A DNA stretch of 24,717 nt, from positions 1 through 24,717 of the forward strand of contig CAIYEO010000063.1 of assembly GCA_903925195.1 (NCBI GenBank), in the 5' to 3' direction. Shown here piece after piece: positions 22,889 to 24,717 of the stretch. The notes under the pieces were generated by a model. It was not told where the DNA came from and ran no database searches. It saw only the letters and a list, made by a program, of their open reading frames with translations. The translations under genes were made by a program, and so were the position numbers. This stretch comes from an uncultured Candidatus Saccharibacteria bacterium. Lineage in GTDB: Bacteria > Patescibacteria > Saccharimonadia > Saccharimonadales > UBA4665. The number at the start of each line of letters is the position of its first letter. Position 1 is the stretch's first letter.

Positions 22889-24193
22889 ATGCTTTCAATT
22901 AAACCTTATAAGGGTACTCGGGATTTTTATCCAGAAGACAAAAGACTACAAAAACTTATCTTTAATCAGATTCGTAGTGTTGTTCAGAGCTATGGGTACG
23001 AGGAGTACGATGCACCTATTGTTGAATCCATAGATTTATTCAAAGCCAAATCCGGAGAAGAGATAGTTAATGAACAGACCTATAGCTTTGAAGATAGATC
23101 AGGCAGAAAATTAACACTACGTCCTGAGATGACGCCTTCTGTGAGCCGCATGGTGGCAGCAAAAAGACAAGAACTAGCATATCCACTCCGTTGGTACAGT
23201 ATTCCTAATCTATGGCGCTATGAGAGACCACAAAGAGGAAGGCTAAGAGAACATTGGCAGCTAAATGTAGACATTTTTGGAGTTGATAACATCAATGCAG
23301 AACTTGAACTCATTCAATTATCTGACAAAATACTAAAATCTTTTGGAGCAAAATCTGACTCTTATCTAATTAAATTGAATTCAAGAAAGTTCATTGATTA
23401 TATATTCAATGATTTCTTTGGATTAAATGGCCTTGCATCAAAAAAGGTAATTAAGCTAGTTGATCGAATGCATAAACTAGAACCCGTGAAATTCGAAGAA
23501 AGCCTCAGAGAGATTATAGCTGAAGCTAAATCTCCAGCTCCGGTTGTCGATGAAATCATAAGTCTACTTAAAATTAAAAATATAGAATACTTACCACTAC
23601 CTTTAAAATCTCATGAATCATTAATTAGCTTGTATGAACTTATGAATGACCTAAAAAAGTTAGGAATAGAGAATTACGTTTTCGATATTACTTTAATGAG
23701 AGGCTTTGATTATTATACTGATGTAGTTTTTGAAGTATTCGATACAAGTACTATCAATAATAGGGCCATGTTGGGTGGAGGTAGATACAATGGACTAGTC
23801 GGATTGTTCGGAGTAGAGCCAGTTGCTACTGCCGGATTTGGTTTTGGTGATGTAACGCTATTTGATTTTCTAGAAGTCCATAAGTTATTACCGATTGTTA
23901 AGCCTGAGACTGATGTCTATGCAATTGTTATCGGAAATCACTATGTAAAAGCAGATAAATTTATCGATGAACTAAGAAAGAACGGTATAAACGTTGCAGT
24001 TGACCTGACTGAGAGAAAAATAGCAGCTAGAATCAAAACAGCAGATAAAAAGAAGATTCCGTTTGTTATGTTTATAGGCGAGGAAGAAATCACAAAGAAT
24101 AAGATAGTTCTAAAAAATATCTTGAATGGTGAAGAGTCTACGTTGACAATTAACCAGGCTATTACAGGCATTAAGATATTTAAAAATAACTAG
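22889..24193 (+). CDS. hisS: Histidyl-tRNA synthetase
   Basis: A class II synthetase charging tRNA-His. Visible are the N-terminal KGTRDFYPED (8-17), motif 1 region GYEEYDAPIVE (36-46), motif 2 RWYSIPNLWRYERPQRGR (101-118) with its arginine, the HisRS-specific RGFDYY (271-276, usually RGLDYY), motif 3 with GGGRYNGLV (296-304) and AGFGFGDV (315-322), and a C-terminal anticodon-binding HGTP domain (about 340-434). The length of 434 is normal. The motif 2 loop reads LREHWQLNVDIFG, of the type also found in chloroplast and cyanobacterial HisRS, rather than the E. coli RQFHQ form. tig follows after 47 nt with its own -10. Confidence 0.95.
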   Translation: MLSIKPYKGTRDFYPEDKRLQKLIFNQIRSVVQSYGYEEYDAPIVESIDLFKAKSGEEIVNEQTYSFEDRSGRKLTLRPEMTPSVSRMVAAKRQELAYPLRWYSIPNLWRYERPQRGRLREHWQLNVDIFGVDNINAELELIQLSDKILKSFGAKSDSYLIKLNSRKFIDYIFNDFFGLNGLASKKVIKLVDRMHKLEPVKFEESLREIIAEAKSPAPVVDEIISLLKIKNIEYLPLPLKSHESLISLYELMNDLKKLGIENYVFDITLMRGFDYYTDVVFEVFDTSTINNRAMLGGGRYNGLVGLFGVEPVATAGFGFGDVTLFDFLEVHKLLPIVKPETDVYAIVIGNHYVKADKFIDELRKNGINVAVDLTERKIAARIKTADKKKIPFVMFIGEEEITKNKIVLKNILNGEESTLTINQAITGIKIFKNN

Positions 24194-24223
24194 TCTTTTT
24201 CTATGGATAAATTAAAAGTAACC

Positions 24224-24232
24224 TGTTATAGT
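24224..24232 (+). promoter_or_regulatory. Extended -10 promoter of tig
   Basis: TGt-TATAGT ends 8 nt before the tig ATG, again predicting a leaderless or nearly leaderless mRNA. No Shine-Dalgarno sequence is present. Confidence 0.5.
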
Positions 24233-24240
24233 TGTTGTTT

Positions 24241-24717
24241 ATGCAAGTAAAAACATCATTCAAAAACGATACTAACGCAGTCTTATCTATTATTACTGCT
24301 CCAGAAGATTTACAACCGATTCATGACGTCATCTTAAAAGAATTTCAAAAAACTACTAAATTACCTGGTTTTAGAGAAGGAAAAGCACCACTTAATATTA
24401 TCAGCAAAAACATCGATCAAAGTAGATTACAGACTAGTTTTCTAGATAGAGCCGTCGGCGAAATTTATAGACAAGCTGTTTCTCAAGAGAAATTACGACC
24501 AATTGGACAGCCAACTGTTTCAATCAAAAAGTTTGTTCCTTTTTCTGTGCTTGAAGCTGAATTTGAAGTCGAAGTAATAGGCAAGATTGAACTCGTTGAT
24601 TATAAAAAAATGTCTCTACCAAAGAAAAAAATATCAGTAACAACAAAGGATATTGATGAAGTGCTTAAATCTCTAGTAGATCGTAGTGCTGAAGCTAGCG
24701 AAGTAAAAAGAGCTGCT
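24241..24717 (+). CDS. tig: Trigger factor (5' part, runs off window)
   Basis: Trigger factor is the ribosome-associated chaperone and peptidyl-prolyl isomerase that meets nascent chains at the exit tunnel. The 159 codons present cover the N-terminal ribosome-binding domain and the beginning of the next domain. The signature loop GFREGK at residues 43-48, in LPGFREGKAP, is at the same position as in E. coli. The following IGQPTVSI and FEAEFEVE-like strands fit the family. The frame stays open to the last base, so the remaining roughly two thirds (PPIase and C-terminal domains) lie outside. The start is set by the ATG 8 nt behind an extended -10, and by agreement of the GFRxGK position with known proteins. 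clpP and clpX, common partners downstream, cannot be seen. Confidence 0.92.
   Translation, partial: MQVKTSFKNDTNAVLSIITAPEDLQPIHDVILKEFQKTTKLPGFREGKAPLNIISKNIDQSRLQTSFLDRAVGEIYRQAVSQEKLRPIGQPTVSIKKFVPFSVLEAEFEVEVIGKIELVDYKKMSLPKKKISVTTKDIDEVLKSLVDRSAEASEVKRAA

Noticed and set aside
1..24717. CRISPR arrays, phage or toxin-antitoxin modules
   Set aside because: No regularly spaced direct repeats and no cas, phage structural or toxin-antitoxin proteins were seen; the PIN domain protein is the YacL-like membrane type with TRAM, without an antitoxin partner.

Overview
The window looks like a piece of the chromosome of a small-genome, AT-rich bacterium, most likely a Candidatus Saccharibacteria (TM7, Patescibacteria) member. 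G+C is roughly one third by eye. Protein-coding genes are packed almost end to end, and the gene set is nearly all housekeeping. The assignment rests on gene content, the unusual pilin-like proteins, the divergent TyrRS signature and the compact leaderless-looking promoters; no 16S gene is present to confirm it. TGA acts as an ordinary stop (for example at 9677-9679 and 19704-19706), so the recoded Gracilibacteria/Absconditabacteria code is not used.

Layout. (1) 1-1145: the 3' part of a type IV pilin-like gene, a terminator-like hairpin, a truncated FAD-binding oxidoreductase remnant, and an AT-rich inverted repeat exactly where that remnant loses homology. (2) 1146-2190: rplS-rnhB, meeting the convergent M1 aminopeptidase gene (2187-4745, minus) with overlapping stop codons. 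(3) 4746-8668: nusA with its own promoter and a terminator-like hairpin in the 5' leader, then clpC under a CIRCE (HrcA) operator. (4) 8690-11734: a membrane-anchored HEXXH coiled-coil protein, radA, and a PIN-TRAM protein, facing a large class A penicillin-binding protein on the minus strand (11746-14700). (5) 14757-20233: tyrS, a SAM methyltransferase, recG, a zinc-phospholipase-C-like protein and rsmD. (6) 20210-24717: tRNA-Leu(UAG) with its promoter and terminator, a GH13 alpha-glucan enzyme, a second pilin-like gene, hisS, and the 5' part of tig, which runs off the window.

Functional themes are translation (L19, TyrRS, HisRS, RsmD, tRNA-Leu, trigger factor), transcription (NusA), DNA repair (RadA, RecG, RNase HII), proteostasis (ClpC, M1 aminopeptidase, trigger factor) and cell surface (PBP, two pilin-like proteins, the anchored HEXXH protein).

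The signals that go beyond routine annotation are: -10 hexamers only about 4-11 nt from the start codon at most transcription units, implying leaderless mRNAs, while only nusA, clpC and the second pilin have clear Shine-Dalgarno sites; a possible autoregulatory hairpin in the nusA leader; a CIRCE operator over the clpC -35; a complete set of candidate PLC-type zinc ligands in a protein without a signal peptide; and a TyrRS whose HIGH motif lacks both histidines. No mobile element, CRISPR array or phage gene is visible. No gene-free stretch exceeds about 200 bases.
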